Numbered from the stretch's first letter, positions 1-9,392 are shown. The stretch: 64,000 nucleotides of DNA from Sinorhizobium arboris LMG 14919 (GCF_000427465.1 NZ_ATYB01000008.1:1364001-1428000), one strand, 5' to 3'. Translations and numbers: made by a program. The notes: generated from the sequence alone by a model not told the origin.

Positions 1-44
1 GCCATCAGCGCGACGGCGGCAATGCCCATTAATCCCTTTCGCAT
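1..44 (-). CDS. ABC transporter substrate-binding protein, N-terminus only (partial)
   Basis: Only the first 14 codons lie in the window. The ATG at 44 is preceded by a good GGAGGAAG ribosome site at about 50-58. The visible residues are a short basic start (MRK) and then a hydrophobic run (GLMGIAAVALMA), which is the beginning of a Sec signal peptide. It lies 65 bases after the permease stop and on the same strand as the permease and ATPase genes, so it is almost certainly the periplasmic sugar-binding partner of that transporter. The substrate cannot be read from this fragment. Confidence 0.6.
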   Translation of the reverse strand, partial: MRKGLMGIAAVALM

Positions 45-109
45 GCTTCTTCCTCCCAATGATTCAAGGTCTTGGCTGATGTGGCCGGATCGTTTTCGAT
101 CCGGCTTGG

Positions 110-1120
110 TCACGATTTGCGTACCAGCGAGCGCTGGACGAGCATCGCGATGATGATGATCGCACCCTGCATCGCGCCGATCAGGTATTCGCTGATGAAG
201 TTCGACAGGAGCATGATGTTACCGACCAATTCGAGAATGAATGCACCACAGATCGTACCCCAGACACGGCCCGCGCCGCCCTTGAGCGCCGTTCCGCCGA
301 CGACCACCGCGGTAATGGCCTGCAGTTCCCACAGCATGCCCGTCGTCGCCGAGGTGGAGCCGAGGCGCGGCACGTAGAGCAGCACGGCGATGGCGACGCA
401 GAGGCCCTGGATGACGAAGGCAATGGTGCGCACGCGGTTGACGGCGATGCCGGAATAACGGGCGACGTCGCTGTTGGAGCCGACGGCGACGACGTGCCTG
501 CCGTAACGCGTGCGATAGAGGATGAAAGCGGCGACGGCGGTGACGGCGAGAATGACCGCGATCGGCACCGGCACGCCAAGAATGCTGCCGAAATAGGCCG
601 GGCGATAGAGCTCCTGTATTCCCGGCTCCTGCAGAGTGATCGCGCCGCCTTGCGAAAGCCAGGTGGTAAGGCCGCGATAGATGCCCATCGTGCCGAGCGT
701 GGCGATGAAGGGTTCGATCCTGCCGACCGTGGTGATCAGCCCGTTGGCGAGGCCGCAGGCGCTGCCTGCCGCGACTGCGAACACGACCGCGGCCGTAAGC
801 ATCAGTGCCGGATCGGCGATCACGCCGGAATTCATGAACAGGATCATCAGGCTCGCCACGAAGGCGACCATAGAACCGACGGAAAGATCGAGATCGCCCG
901 CGGAAATGACGAAGGTGGCGCCCACCGCAATGATGGCAATGAACGCGCTGCGGGTCGCCACATTGGCGAGATTGTTGAGGCTGATGAAGTTGGGGTTGAC
1001 CATGGCCCCGACGACCAGCAGCAATGCAAGCGCCGCAAACGGCGCAACGGCCCTCAGATCGACGTCCCGCCAGCTCCGGCGGTGCGTTGTGACTTCTATG
1101 CTTTCCTCGTTCACGCTCAT
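110..1120 (-). CDS. CUT2 (ribose-type) sugar ABC transporter permease
   Basis: 336 residues, the usual length for RbsC-type inner-membrane permeases. After a short cytoplasmic N-terminus there are about eight to ten hydrophobic segments. The family features are visible: an early FISLNNLANV-type stretch, VGATFVISAGDLDLSVGS around residues 85-105, and the late GGTALKGGAGRVWGT motif that contacts the ATPase. It follows the ATPase gene by 75 bases and precedes the binding-protein start, giving the order ATPase, permease, binding protein. The family imports pentoses, hexoses or polyols; the substrate is not shown by the sequence. Confidence 0.9.
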   Translation of the reverse strand: MSVNEESIEVTTHRRSWRDVDLRAVAPFAALALLLVVGAMVNPNFISLNNLANVATRSAFIAIIAVGATFVISAGDLDLSVGSMVAFVASLMILFMNSGVIADPALMLTAAVVFAVAAGSACGLANGLITTVGRIEPFIATLGTMGIYRGLTTWLSQGGAITLQEPGIQELYRPAYFGSILGVPVPIAVILAVTAVAAFILYRTRYGRHVVAVGSNSDVARYSGIAVNRVRTIAFVIQGLCVAIAVLLYVPRLGSTSATTGMLWELQAITAVVVGGTALKGGAGRVWGTICGAFILELVGNIMLLSNFISEYLIGAMQGAIIIIAMLVQRSLVRKS

Positions 1121-1195
1121 GTCCAGATCAACCTCCCGCCCCGGAACCCCGGGGGAACCCTTTTTCTGTGCCTGCCCCTGCCGCGGTCGACACGG

Positions 1196-2722
1196 TCAGG
1201 CGGCAGCCATTTTCTTGAGCCCGGCTGCATAACGCATGATTTCCTGTTCGGAGATCTCATCTCCCTCGAGCATGCCGACGATCCGTCCCTCGCGCATGAC
1301 CGCGACCCGGGTGCAAAGCCCGATGACCTCCGGCATCTCGGAAGAGACGACGATGATGGAGCGACCATCGCGCGCCAGCGCCGAGATGAAGTGATAGATT
1401 TGCTGCTTGGTGCCGACATCGATGCCGCGCGTCGGCTCGTCGATGATGATGATATCCGGTTCCGTTTCCATCACTTTGGCAAGCAGCAGCTTCTGCTGAT
1501 TGCCGCCGGACATGCGCCTGGCGATCACGTTGCCGTCGCGCACGCGGATGTCGAAACGGCGGCGCGCCTTTTCGAGTGCGGCCGCCTCGCTCGCGGGGCT
1601 GAGATAACCGATGCGGTCATGCCGGTCGAGCGATTGCAGCGTCAGGTTCGACGTCATGCCGGAATTGAGCAGCAGGCCCTTCGACTTGCGGTCCTTGGTC
1701 ATGTAGGCAAGACCGCGCCTGTTGGCCGCATGCACGTCCCCCGAAGGCAGGATTTCTCCTCGTATCGCCACCTCGCCCGAAAGGCGGGACCTGAGGCCGG
1801 CGACCGCCTCCATGAGTTCTGTCCGGCCCGAGCCGATCATGCCCGAAAAACCGAGGATTTCGCCTTTGCGCACCTCGAAACTGGCGTCCTTGACATAGCC
1901 GGTCGACACGGCGTCCACACGGAGCACCACTTCTTCGTCGACGTCGGGCTCCTTCTTGGTCGGATAGAGGCTCGACATTTCGCGCCCGACCATGAGTTGC
2001 GCGATCGACTCGCCGTCGAGCATCGATGTCGGGGCGGTCTTCACCCATTGGCCGTCACGCAGCACCGTCACGCGATCGGTCAGCTCTATGACCTCGTCGA
2101 GCTTGTGCGAAACGAAAACGAAGCTCGTGCCCTGGTCGCGCAGCTTGCGCACCTGACGGAAGAGGAAATTGGTTTCCTCGCGGGAGAGGACGGCTGTCGG
2201 TTCGTCCATGAACACGATCCGCGCCTCGCGGCTGATCGCCTTGGCGATCTCGACCATCTGCTTTTCGGCAATCGACAGGCTGCCGATCAGCGCGTTTGCG
2301 TCCACGTGACAGCCAAGAAGATCGAGAACCCGGCGCGTCTCCGCGCGCATATACCTGCGGTCGAGCACGCCGAAACGCGTCACCTCGCGGCCGAGAAACA
2401 GGCTTTCTGCGACCGTCAAATGTTCGGCCAGGTTGAATTCCTGGTGGATAATGACGATGCCCAGTGCTTCGGCCGCGCCGTTCGGAGGGAGTGTCACCGG
2501 CTTGCCGTCGAGCAGCACCTGGCCCGAAGAGGGCTGCTCGAAGCCCGAGAGGATCTTGACGAGCGTGGACTTGCCGGCGCCGTTCTCGCCCATCAGCGCA
2601 TGGATTTCGCCGGCGCGTAGCTCGAAATTGACGCTGAACAGCACCTGCACGCCGCTGAACGACTTGCTGATGCGACGCGCCTCCAGCACAACGCGCCGGG
2701 CGTCGATCGTCTCCGGATTCAT
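1196..2722 (-). CDS. CUT2 sugar ABC transporter ATP-binding protein (RbsA-type, two ABC domains)
   Basis: 508 residues, standard for the duplicated ATPases of CUT2 importers. The first domain has a good Walker [10 protein letters not shown], at residues 45-53, and a Walker B-like IVFMDEPTAVLS. The second domain has the degenerate GSGRTEL nucleotide loop usual in RbsA and a complete MSGGNQQKLLLAK signature followed by [12 protein letters not shown]. The ATG at 2722 has a purine-rich AAGGGGG upstream. It is the first gene of the operon continuing to the permease and binding protein. It is divergent from the lacI-type gene, with two operator palindromes between them. Confidence 0.92.
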   Translation of the reverse strand: MNPETIDARRVVLEARRISKSFSGVQVLFSVNFELRAGEIHALMGENGAGKSTLVKILSGFEQPSSGQVLLDGKPVTLPPNGAAEALGIVIIHQEFNLAEHLTVAESLFLGREVTRFGVLDRRYMRAETRRVLDLLGCHVDANALIGSLSIAEKQMVEIAKAISREARIVFMDEPTAVLSREETNFLFRQVRKLRDQGTSFVFVSHKLDEVIELTDRVTVLRDGQWVKTAPTSMLDGESIAQLMVGREMSSLYPTKKEPDVDEEVVLRVDAVSTGYVKDASFEVRKGEILGFSGMIGSGRTELMEAVAGLRSRLSGEVAIRGEILPSGDVHAANRRGLAYMTKDRKSKGLLLNSGMTSNLTLQSLDRHDRIGYLSPASEAAALEKARRRFDIRVRDGNVIARRMSGGNQQKLLLAKVMETEPDIIIIDEPTRGIDVGTKQQIYHFISALARDGRSIIVVSSEMPEVIGLCTRVAVMREGRIVGMLEGDEISEQEIMRYAAGLKKMAAA

Positions 2723-2759
2723 GAATTCCCCCTTGCGGCTCCCGTCCGCGTATGAGGGA

Positions 2760-2773
2760 TGTAAACCGTTACA
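2760..2773. promoter_or_regulatory. LacI-family operator box 1
   Basis: TGTAAACCGTTACA is an imperfect 14-bp palindrome (TGTAA-N4-TTACA), the typical LacI-family operator form. It lies between the divergent ATPase and lacI-type genes. Its centre is 21 bp, two helical turns, from the second box. Confidence 0.7.
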
Positions 2774-2780
2774 CTCGCCA

Positions 2781-2794
2781 TGTAAAGGTTTACA
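2781..2794. promoter_or_regulatory. LacI-family operator box 2
   Basis: TGTAAAGGTTTACA has perfectly matched six-base arms (TGTAAA-GG-TTTACA). With box 1 it forms a tandem pair in the divergent promoter region. This fits repression of the transporter operon, and perhaps of the regulator itself, by the adjacent LacI-type protein. Confidence 0.75.
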
Positions 2795-2973
2795 TTTTGC
2801 TCAATACACAGAATTTTGCCCGACGGCCTTTGACGTTCCCCGCGGTGTGTGTAGTGTCCGGCCGTGGGCAGTGGCGTGCCTCCGTCAGGCGCGCGAGGGT
2901 CGCTGTAGCAGTTCGAATGGCTGCATGTTTATCCTTGAATCGGGATTTGAGGAGCAGGGAGACGCAGAGCGCA

Positions 2974-4005
2974 GTGTCGGAGTCCACGCCCGCAACCATC
3001 GAAGACGTCGCCAGGATCGCCGAAGTTTCGATCGCGACGGTGTCGCGGGCAATCCATACCCCGGAAAAGGTTGCGAAATCCACGCGACTGAAGGTCAACC
3101 AGGCGATCGCCATCACCGGTTATACGACCAATGCTATGGCCCGCAGCCTGCGCCTTGGGCGTTCGAACATGATCCTGGTCGTCGCGCCGGACATCGGCGA
3201 TCCGAACTTTTCCAGCATCCTGGTAGGTCTCGAAAACGAGGCGCGCTCGCACGGCTACGGCGTGCTGATCGGCCACACGCAGAACGACGCTCAGCGTGCG
3301 GTCGAATATCTGAAATTTCTCAATTCCAACCAGGCGGCGGGGCTGATCCTCTTTACCGGCATTCTGCCCTTCGGCCATGAAACGATGACGGCGCGGTTGC
3401 CGCCGAGCGTCGGCATCTTCGAGCCCGTCTTCAACGGCGGGATACCCTATGTGGGCGTCGACGATGTCGAGGGTGCCCGCAAGGTGGTCGATCTGCTCAT
3501 CGCCGAAGGCCATCGCAAGATCGCTTTCATCGGCGATTCGCGGACCCGGCTTGCCTATAAGCGGCGCCGGGCCGGCTATGATGCGGGTCTTGATGCGGCG
3601 GGTGTGCCGGCAGAACTTCGATTGGTCCAGGAGGGCGACGGCACGCTCGAGAGCGGCAGGGCTGCCGTCGAGCGGCTCTTCGTGCGCGACACCCTGCCGA
3701 CGGCATTCATGTGCGTCAACGATCAGACGGCGCTCGGGGTGATGATCGGGCTCAAGGCGCGCGGCTATGACATACCGCGCGATTTTTCGGTCACCGGCTT
3801 CGACGACGTGCCGCAGGCGACGTTCATGTCGCCGGCTTTGACCACGATCCGTCAGCCGCGCACGCTGATAGGCAAACACGCCATGACGCTTCTGCTGGAG
3901 CTTCTCTCCGACAGACGCCCCGCCGAAACGGAGATTTTCCTCCGGCCCGATCTTGTGGTGCGCAATTCCGTATCGTCACCGTCTGCGCGGTGGATGGAAC
4001 GATAG
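2974..4005 (+). CDS. LacI-family transcriptional regulator
   Basis: 343 residues from the chosen GTG start. The N-terminal helix-turn-helix is clear (TIEDVARIAEVSIATVSRAI, starting near residue 10) and includes the hinge-preceding TGYTTNAMARSLR stretch. The rest is a periplasmic-binding-like effector domain ending in ALTTIRQPR and a short tail. The open frame extends upstream to 2752, but that part covers the operators and is not LacI-like. The GTG at 2974 follows AGGAGCAGGGAG and puts the helix-turn-helix at the usual distance. ATG 2917 is an alternative. It is divergent from the ABC operon and probably represses it in response to the imported sugar. Confidence 0.88.
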   Translation: MSESTPATIEDVARIAEVSIATVSRAIHTPEKVAKSTRLKVNQAIAITGYTTNAMARSLRLGRSNMILVVAPDIGDPNFSSILVGLENEARSHGYGVLIGHTQNDAQRAVEYLKFLNSNQAAGLILFTGILPFGHETMTARLPPSVGIFEPVFNGGIPYVGVDDVEGARKVVDLLIAEGHRKIAFIGDSRTRLAYKRRRAGYDAGLDAAGVPAELRLVQEGDGTLESGRAAVERLFVRDTLPTAFMCVNDQTALGVMIGLKARGYDIPRDFSVTGFDDVPQATFMSPALTTIRQPRTLIGKHAMTLLLELLSDRRPAETEIFLRPDLVVRNSVSSPSARWMER

Positions 4006-4303
4006 GTCCAACCTCTGGCGCCGCCGGGTGCCTGGAAATTCCTACCGCTCGCGGGAGCCGAAGAAAGCGGCCGTTTCGCGGGTCTGGACCCGGAGCATAG
4101 CGCTCCAGAGCTGAAACATGAAACGGGGTTGGGCGTGCTTCGCAAGCTGGCGCTGCGACGACATGGTAATTTTCCGTTCGTTTTGCATGTCGGTCATTTA
4201 GTCTATCGGCAACATACGAGCCAGGGCGCAGTCGAAGGGGCTGCGTTGCAAGACGAGCATATGTCATGCGCGAGAATATCGCTGTTGCTGGCTGTGACCG
4301 GGA
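4006..4303. other. Convergent intergenic region, nothing recognised
   Basis: This spacer separates the end of the lacI-type gene from the terminator of the second ABC operon. I see no convincing gene, repeat or RNA in it. Open frames here on both strands lack ribosome sites and family resemblance. Confidence 0.5.
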
Positions 4304-4339
4304 AAGAAAAAGGCCGGAATGCATTTCTTCATCCCGGCC
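4304..4339 (-). terminator. Rho-independent terminator of the second ABC operon
   Basis: Read on the minus strand, a 10-bp stem (GGCCGGGATG paired with CATTCCGGCC, one mismatch) with an 8-base loop is followed directly by TTTTTCTTTCCC. The arms lie at 4312-4321 and 4330-4339. It sits 27 bases past the permease stop, where the operon should end. Confidence 0.8.
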
Positions 4340-4365
4340 AGTCATTTTCTGGGAGGAGCAGTCTT

Positions 4366-5391
4366 TTACGTCTTTTTACGGCCTTTCTGGCGGTAGACGT
4401 CGACCACGACAGCGGCGACGATGATGATGCCCTTTACGATCTCCTGGTAGTAGGCGTCGACTCTCAGAAAGGTGAAGCCGGACGTCATGACGCCGAGGAT
4501 CACCGTGCCGATTACCGTGCCGGTCACGCGGCCGACGCCGCCGGTCAGCGAGGTGCCGCCGATGACGGTCGCGGCGATCGCGTCGAGTTCGTACATGACG
4601 CCCATTCCGGCCTGTGCGGTCTGGGCGCGGGCCGCTGTTACCACGCCTGCGAGGCCCGCAAGCATGCCGGCGATCGCATAGACTTTCACCAGATGCGCCT
4701 CGACATTGATGCCGGAGACGCGCGCCGCCTGGACATTGGCGCCGATCGCATAGGTGAATTTGCCATAGCGGGTGTAGCGCAGCGCAATGTGGAATATCAG
4801 GGCCACGACGAGGAAGACGATCACCGGCCAGATGCCCGTGCCGATGAAGTTGAACTGCTCGGTGAGGCCCGAGACCGGCTGGCCTTTCGTGTACCACTTG
4901 GAGACGCCGCGGGCCGACACCATCATGCCGAGCGTCGCGATGAAGGGCGGAATCTTGGTCCGGGCGATCAGCTGCCCGTTGATAAAGCCGGCGAGGAGAC
5001 CGATCCCGACGCCGAGGCCGATCGGTACGATGGCCGGAAGATCAGTCAGTGAGGGATAGAGCGCCCGCGGCCAGGTGGAGGCCTGCGCGACGCTCGCCGA
5101 GATCATCGCGGTCATGCCGACGACCGAGCCCGATGACAGATCGATGCCGCCCGTTATGATGACCTGCGTCACGCCGACGGCAATGATGCCGATCACCGAT
5201 ACCTGCAGGATCATGATCGTCAGGCGCTGCGAATTCATCAGGAAGCTCTGGCCGACGAAGAGCCAGCCGAGAACCTCGTAGACGAACGCGATACCGATCA
5301 GCACCAGAAAGATGTTGAGCTCGGCTGGCATGCGCCGTCTCGAGCGAGGCAGTGTCGAACTCGTGCCCTGTGCTGCGACATTGGTGTTCAT
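4366..5391 (-). CDS. CUT2 sugar ABC transporter permease
   Basis: 341 residues from the ATG at 5391, which has a strong GGGAGGAAAG ribosome site. The frame runs on upstream to 5469, but that part is the intergenic repeat. An RbsC-type membrane protein: hydrophobic segments start near residue 28 (LNIFLVLIGIAFVYEVLGWL). ITGGIDLSSGSVVGMTAMI and the late GGTSLTGGVGRVTGTVIGT motif are both present. It is the last gene of the minus-strand order binding protein, ATPase, permease, and is followed by a clear terminator. It would form the membrane channel for the sugar or cyclitol bound by the product of 7210-8139. Confidence 0.92.
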   Translation of the reverse strand: MNTNVAAQGTSSTLPRSRRRMPAELNIFLVLIGIAFVYEVLGWLFVGQSFLMNSQRLTIMILQVSVIGIIAVGVTQVIITGGIDLSSGSVVGMTAMISASVAQASTWPRALYPSLTDLPAIVPIGLGVGIGLLAGFINGQLIARTKIPPFIATLGMMVSARGVSKWYTKGQPVSGLTEQFNFIGTGIWPVIVFLVVALIFHIALRYTRYGKFTYAIGANVQAARVSGINVEAHLVKVYAIAGMLAGLAGVVTAARAQTAQAGMGVMYELDAIAATVIGGTSLTGGVGRVTGTVIGTVILGVMTSGFTFLRVDAYYQEIVKGIIIVAAVVVDVYRQKGRKKT

Positions 5392-5444
5392 TTTCTTTCC
5401 TCCCTGCGGTCGGCAGTGCGCCGAGATCGATTCCAATGGGGTCA

Positions 5445-5488
5445 GAGCGGGATTCGGGCGGAAAACCACACGGCTTTCCTCATCCCGC
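5445..5488. repeat. Rhizobial palindromic intergenic repeat, copy A
   Basis: Begins GAGCGGGATTCGGGCGGAAA and ends CTTTCCTCATCCCGC. The ends pair as GCGGGAT with ATCCCGC, so it can fold into a long hairpin. It fills the gap between the ATPase stop and the permease start. Related copies lie at 10337-10398, 32861-32903 and 62468-62509. Confidence 0.65.
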
Positions 5489-5489
5489 C

Positions 5490-7031
5490 CTATCGCGCCG
5501 CAAGCTCCATGACCTTGATTTGCGTAGCTTCCGCCCTGTCCAGGATGCCGGTGACACGGCCCTCGTGCATCACCATGATCCGGTCGCTCATGCCGAGCAC
5601 TTCCGGCATTTCCGACGAGATCATGACGACCGCCACGCCGTTGCGGGCGAGCTCGGTCACTAGGCGGTGAATCTCCGCCTTGGCGCCGACATCGATGCCG
5701 CGTGTCGGCTCGTCCAGGATCAGGATACGCGGATTGGTGAGGAGCCAGCGGCCGATCAGCACCTTCTGCTGGTTGCCGCCGGACAGGTTCTCGATCCGCT
5801 CGTGCAGATTGGGCGTTTTGACCCGGAGCTTGCGGCTCATCTCCTCGCAGGCGGCAGCGACGTCCTTTTCGCTGACGAATCCGCCCTTGACGAACTTGTC
5901 CTGCAGCACCGCGATCTGCATGTTTTCGAGAATGTCGAGGATGAGCAGACAGCCGGTGTCCTTGCGATCTTCGGTGAGAAATGCCATCCGGTGGCGGATC
6001 GCCGTATTGGGGCTGTCGATAGCCACTTCCTTGCCGTTGATCGCGATCGTGCCCGAACTTGCCGGCGTGACGCCGAAGAGCGTTTCCGCGACGTTCGAGC
6101 GACCGGAGCCGACAAGGCCGGCAACGCCGAGGATCTCTCCCGCGCGCACGTCGAAGGAGACGTCGCTGAAGACGCCGTCGAGCGTCAGCTTCTTCACCGA
6201 CAGCACCACATCGCCGATCGGCACTTCCTCCTTCGGGAACATCTGGGTGATTTCGCGTCCCACCATCATGCGGATGATGTCGTCGCGGGTGACCTCGTTC
6301 GAGGCGTGGGTGCCGATATATTTGCCGTCGCGGAACACCGAGAACTCGTCGGCGATCTCGAACAGCTCGTTCATCTTATGCGTGATGTAAACGATGCCGA
6401 TACCCTGGGAGCGCAGGTCTCGGATGATCTCGAAAAGATGCGCGACCTCGCGCTCGGTGAGCGCCGAGGTCGGCTCGTCCATGATCAGCACGTCGGACTC
6501 GTAGGAGACCGCCTTGGCGATCTCGACCATCTGGCGGTTGGCGACCGAGAGGTGCCGGACCTCGATCTCCGGATCGAGATCGATCTTGAGCCGTTCGAAG
6601 AGCTTTGCCGTCATGCGGCGCATCTCGCCATGATCGACAAAGCCGAAGCGGTTCCTGGGCTCCCGCCGGATCCAGATGTTCTCGGCAACGGTCATGAAAG
6701 GCATCAGGTTCAATTCCTGATGGATCATGGCGATGCCGTTCTCGAGCGCGTCGAGCGGCGATTTCAGGCGAATGCCGGCGCCCCTGAGCTTCACCTCGCC
6801 CTTGTCGGGATGATAGATCCCGGCGAGAATCTTCATCAAGGTCGACTTGCCGGCGCCGTTCTCGCCCATCAGCGCATGCACTGTGCCGCGCTTCAACTTG
6901 AACTCCACGTCGTCGAGCGCGACGACACCCGGAAACTCCTTGCGAACGCCCTCTGCGGTCAGAAGGTATTCGGACTTGGGAACGGCGCCGCTGGCGCGCA
7001 CGGCTGCCATTGTCGTGGGACTGAGTGTCAT
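5490..7031 (-). CDS. CUT2 sugar ABC transporter ATP-binding protein
   Basis: 513 residues from the ATG at 7031, chosen because GGGAGG lies just upstream; the frame itself opens at 7151. There are two ABC domains. The first has GENGAGKST near residues 56-64 and [12 protein letters not shown]. The second has the degenerate GSGRSNVAE loop, [14 protein letters not shown] and [13 protein letters not shown]. It lies between the binding-protein gene and the permease gene on the same strand. Energises import by the neighbouring permease. Family assignment is secure; substrate is not. Confidence 0.93.
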   Translation of the reverse strand: MTLSPTTMAAVRASGAVPKSEYLLTAEGVRKEFPGVVALDDVEFKLKRGTVHALMGENGAGKSTLMKILAGIYHPDKGEVKLRGAGIRLKSPLDALENGIAMIHQELNLMPFMTVAENIWIRREPRNRFGFVDHGEMRRMTAKLFERLKIDLDPEIEVRHLSVANRQMVEIAKAVSYESDVLIMDEPTSALTEREVAHLFEIIRDLRSQGIGIVYITHKMNELFEIADEFSVFRDGKYIGTHASNEVTRDDIIRMMVGREITQMFPKEEVPIGDVVLSVKKLTLDGVFSDVSFDVRAGEILGVAGLVGSGRSNVAETLFGVTPASSGTIAINGKEVAIDSPNTAIRHRMAFLTEDRKDTGCLLILDILENMQIAVLQDKFVKGGFVSEKDVAAACEEMSRKLRVKTPNLHERIENLSGGNQQKVLIGRWLLTNPRILILDEPTRGIDVGAKAEIHRLVTELARNGVAVVMISSEMPEVLGMSDRIMVMHEGRVTGILDRAEATQIKVMELAAR

Positions 7032-7209
7032 TCTCGTTGCCTCCCATGTTCCGGTTTCAGCCGGAATGTCCACGCGGTGGGCGGAACATGCCTTCCTTTC
7101 GGCCTGCCGGGCTCGGACGGATGGGACCGCGCGGCGCCCAAGGCGCGGCATGACGACCCCCTCGGCCCTAAACGGGGGTGCGGCGTTGCCGCGCCCCCGG
7201 CGGCGAAGA

Positions 7210-8139
7210 TCAGTTCTTCGCCTGATATTGCTCCAGGTTCTCCTTCGTGACGAGCTCGAAAGGAATGTAGACCTTTTTCTCGACGGGCTCGCCCTTGGCG
7301 AGCTTCAGCGCCGCGTCGACCGAGCCCTTGCCCTGACCGGCAGCGTTCTGGAACACGGTCACGTCGAGGTCCCCGGCGGCCATGGCTGCGAGCGCGTCCT
7401 GCGTTGCGTCGATGCCGCCGATCACGACGGAGTCCATCGAACGGCCCGCCGCCTTGAGCGCCTGGATCGCGCCGATAGCCATTTCATCGTTGTTGGAGAT
7501 GACGGCGTCGAATTCGAGGCCGGCGGAAAGCCAGTTCGTCATGAGATCCGATCCCTGGGTGCGTGACCAGTTCGCGGTCTGCTCCTCGACGATCTCGATG
7601 CCCTTGCATTCGTCGGTTGCGATCACGTCATGGATGTCCTTGGTGCGCATGCGGGCGGCCTGGTTCGAGAGCTCGCCCATCATGACGACGGCCTTGCCCT
7701 TGCCGCCCAGCATCTTGCAGATTTCCTTGGTCTGCAGCGTGCCGGATTCCTGCTCGTTCGATGCCACGAATGCCTGCTTCTCCGGAAGCGTGTCGACGTT
7801 CACCGGCTCGCGGTTCACATAGACCAGCGGAATGCCGGCGTCGGCAGCGATCTTCGACATGGCGGCGGTGGCGTCGGTGTCGACCGGGTTGACGATGATG
7901 GCGTCGACCCCGGCGGCGATGAAGTTCTGGATCTGGCTCTGCTGTTTGGCGACGTCGTTCTGCGCGTCTTCGACCTGCAGCTCGACACCCTCGAGCGTCT
8001 TGGCGTAATCCTGCATGCCGTTGCGCAGCACCGTCAGGAAGTTGTCGTCGAAGAGGGCCATCGACACGCCGATGGTCTCCGCATGCGCGGCCGTCGACAT
8101 CAGGACGGCCATCGCAGTGCCCAGGAAAAATTTCTTCAT
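7210..8139 (-). CDS. CUT2 periplasmic sugar/cyclitol-binding protein
   Basis: 309 residues. The signal peptide ([20 protein letters not shown]) is predicted to be cut before ETIGVS. The mature part is a type I periplasmic-binding fold: an early [13 protein letters not shown], the hinge-side [11 protein letters not shown], and [18 protein letters not shown], as in ribose- and rhizopine/inositol-binding proteins. The ATG at 8139 has AGGAGAAG upstream. It is the first gene of the operon, with a promoter at 8297-8325. The IolI-like isomerase gene just upstream (8379-9191) makes a cyclitol such as myo-inositol or a derivative a reasonable guess, which the sequence does not prove. Confidence 0.9.
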   Translation of the reverse strand: MKKFFLGTAMAVLMSTAAHAETIGVSMALFDDNFLTVLRNGMQDYAKTLEGVELQVEDAQNDVAKQQSQIQNFIAAGVDAIIVNPVDTDATAAMSKIAADAGIPLVYVNREPVNVDTLPEKQAFVASNEQESGTLQTKEICKMLGGKGKAVVMMGELSNQAARMRTKDIHDVIATDECKGIEIVEEQTANWSRTQGSDLMTNWLSAGLEFDAVISNNDEMAIGAIQALKAAGRSMDSVVIGGIDATQDALAAMAAGDLDVTVFQNAAGQGKGSVDAALKLAKGEPVEKKVYIPFELVTKENLEQYQAKN

Positions 8140-8290
8140 TGTTCTTCTCCTCCACTTGGTGCCGGCCACACCTTCTTCAGCCGGAAACGCGATCTTCTTC
8201 CCGAGATCGCGTTCGGTCTTCGACCGGAAGCGGCACTCCCGCTGCACCTCCAGTCAAAACGGAATAAACAAACCAGAGTTTTGACATTAC

Positions 8291-8304
8291 GGAATATGTA
8301 TTCC
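8291..8304. promoter_or_regulatory. Operator-like palindrome at the binding-protein promoter
   Basis: GGAATATGTATTCC has perfect six-base arms around a TG centre and overlaps the proposed -10 element. The wider form CGGAA-N6-TTCCATTTT recurs at 9234-9253 before the isomerase gene, which suggests one regulator for both units. Confidence 0.55.
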
Positions 8305-8325
8305 ATTTTATGCGGACGCCGTCAA
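8297..8325 (-). promoter_or_regulatory. Putative sigma-70 promoter for the second ABC operon
   Basis: On the minus strand TTGACG (8320-8325) is separated by 17 bases from AATACA (8297-8302). It lies about 160 bases before the binding-protein ATG, and its -10 element is covered by the operator palindrome. Found by eye only. Confidence 0.4.
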
Positions 8326-8378
8326 GTGCGTCCTGGCGCGCCGGTCTGGATTCCTGCTCTTTCCACTGCCGGTGGCGA

Positions 8379-9191
8379 TCAGCTCCGCGACCGGAGGTAG
8401 TCCATGCTCTCGCGCAGGGCGTCTGCCGGGTCGGCAAGTTCGTGCACGGAAGGGGCAAAGGGCTCGAATGAGAAGGGGCCAGCATAGCCTTGATCCCGCA
8501 GCCGGCGAATCTGGCCCTGATTGTCCAGCCTGTCGGCGGCCCCGACGAGAACGCGATGCGGATCGCGCATGTCTGAGACGGCCAGGTTTTCGTCGATGAC
8601 GCCGGAAATATGCACGAGACCGGTGAGATCCGGAAAAAACTGGTCTTCGCCGGCAAGGTGATGGTGGAACGTGTCGTGCACCAGGCGGAAAGTCCGTTCG
8701 CCGGAGACTGCCCGGATCGCTTCGGCGGCTTCCGCCTTCGAGCGCAGCGAGCAGACCTCGAAGCCGAGCGGCTCCACAAGGCCGACTACGCCCGCCGCGT
8801 CGAGCATCGGCTTCAGCTCGCCGAGCGCCTGTCGAAGATTGGCTGGTCGCACGCCGTCCTCCTTGCCGCTGCCGTCATTGACGGGCACCAGCACGAGGGC
8901 CTTCGCGCCGCAATCGCGCGCATAAGAGATGAGTTCGCGCGCTTCGGCTGCCCGTTGCTCGTTCCATTCGTTGAAGCGCTGCAAGGCGTTGATCGAGATG
9001 ATCGTCAGCCCGTGCTTCTCCGCAAGGGCTTTCACCTGCTGGGGGCTCGTCCCGTCGAGAATGGCGTTGCCGGCGAGGTCGTTGCGGATTTCGACCAGGG
9101 AGATGCCGAGCGATCTCGCAAGCGAGAAAAACGCATCGACCGGAAGGCGAGGCGCGGCCATATGGTTGAGGGCGAAGGGGAGGGCGGTCAT
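8379..9191 (-). CDS. Xylose isomerase-like TIM barrel protein, IolI-like (sugar/inosose isomerase)
   Basis: 270 residues from the ATG at 9191, which follows GAGGAGACATCC; the frame continues upstream over the operator region. It belongs to the AP-endonuclease-2 TIM barrel family of sugar isomerases and epimerases. IolI-like landmarks are IISINALQRFNEW near residue 45, the metal-ligand region LVEPLGFEVCSL, LVHDTFHHHLAG, VHISGVID, and a final FSFEPF. This fits a metal-dependent isomerase of an inosose or keto-sugar. It lies between a CUT2 transporter operon and a beta-hydroxyacid dehydrogenase on the same strand. The exact substrate is inference. Confidence 0.75.
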   Translation of the reverse strand: MTALPFALNHMAAPRLPVDAFFSLARSLGISLVEIRNDLAGNAILDGTSPQQVKALAEKHGLTIISINALQRFNEWNEQRAAEARELISYARDCGAKALVLVPVNDGSGKEDGVRPANLRQALGELKPMLDAAGVVGLVEPLGFEVCSLRSKAEAAEAIRAVSGERTFRLVHDTFHHHLAGEDQFFPDLTGLVHISGVIDENLAVSDMRDPHRVLVGAADRLDNQGQIRRLRDQGYAGPFSFEPFAPSVHELADPADALRESMDYLRSRS

Positions 9192-9234
9192 GACGGATGT
9201 CTCCTCGGGAACAGTGCTGAGGTGCGGCGATGTC

Positions 9235-9248
9235 GGAACGTTTGTTCC
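9235..9248. promoter_or_regulatory. Operator-like palindrome before the isomerase gene
   Basis: GGAACGTTTGTTCC has perfect five-base arms (GGAAC-N4-GTTCC). The flanks CGGAA...TTCCATTTT match the palindrome at 8291-8304. It lies 44 bases upstream of the isomerase ATG. Confidence 0.5.
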
Positions 9249-9392
9249 ATTTTCGGTCGCAGTTACATTCACCATTCCGCGAGACGCAGTCAAAGCCGCA
9301 GACCAGCGGCAATGTTGCATTCCTGCAAGATTGCATTTCACCGCTGATGGAATTCTGTCATGCCACCCGCCAGAAGGCGCTCGCCGTCGCCT

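Noticed and set aside
494..2620. A 708-codon open frame on the plus strand
   Set aside because: It lies opposite the permease and ATPase genes, is rich in Arg, Asp and His as expected of antisense frames in GC-rich DNA, and has no family resemblance or ribosome site.
8281..8310. A TTGACA on the plus strand near 8281 as a plus-strand promoter
   Set aside because: No plus-strand gene follows; the DNA downstream is the minus-strand isomerase gene. The minus-strand promoter with a 17-base spacer fits better.
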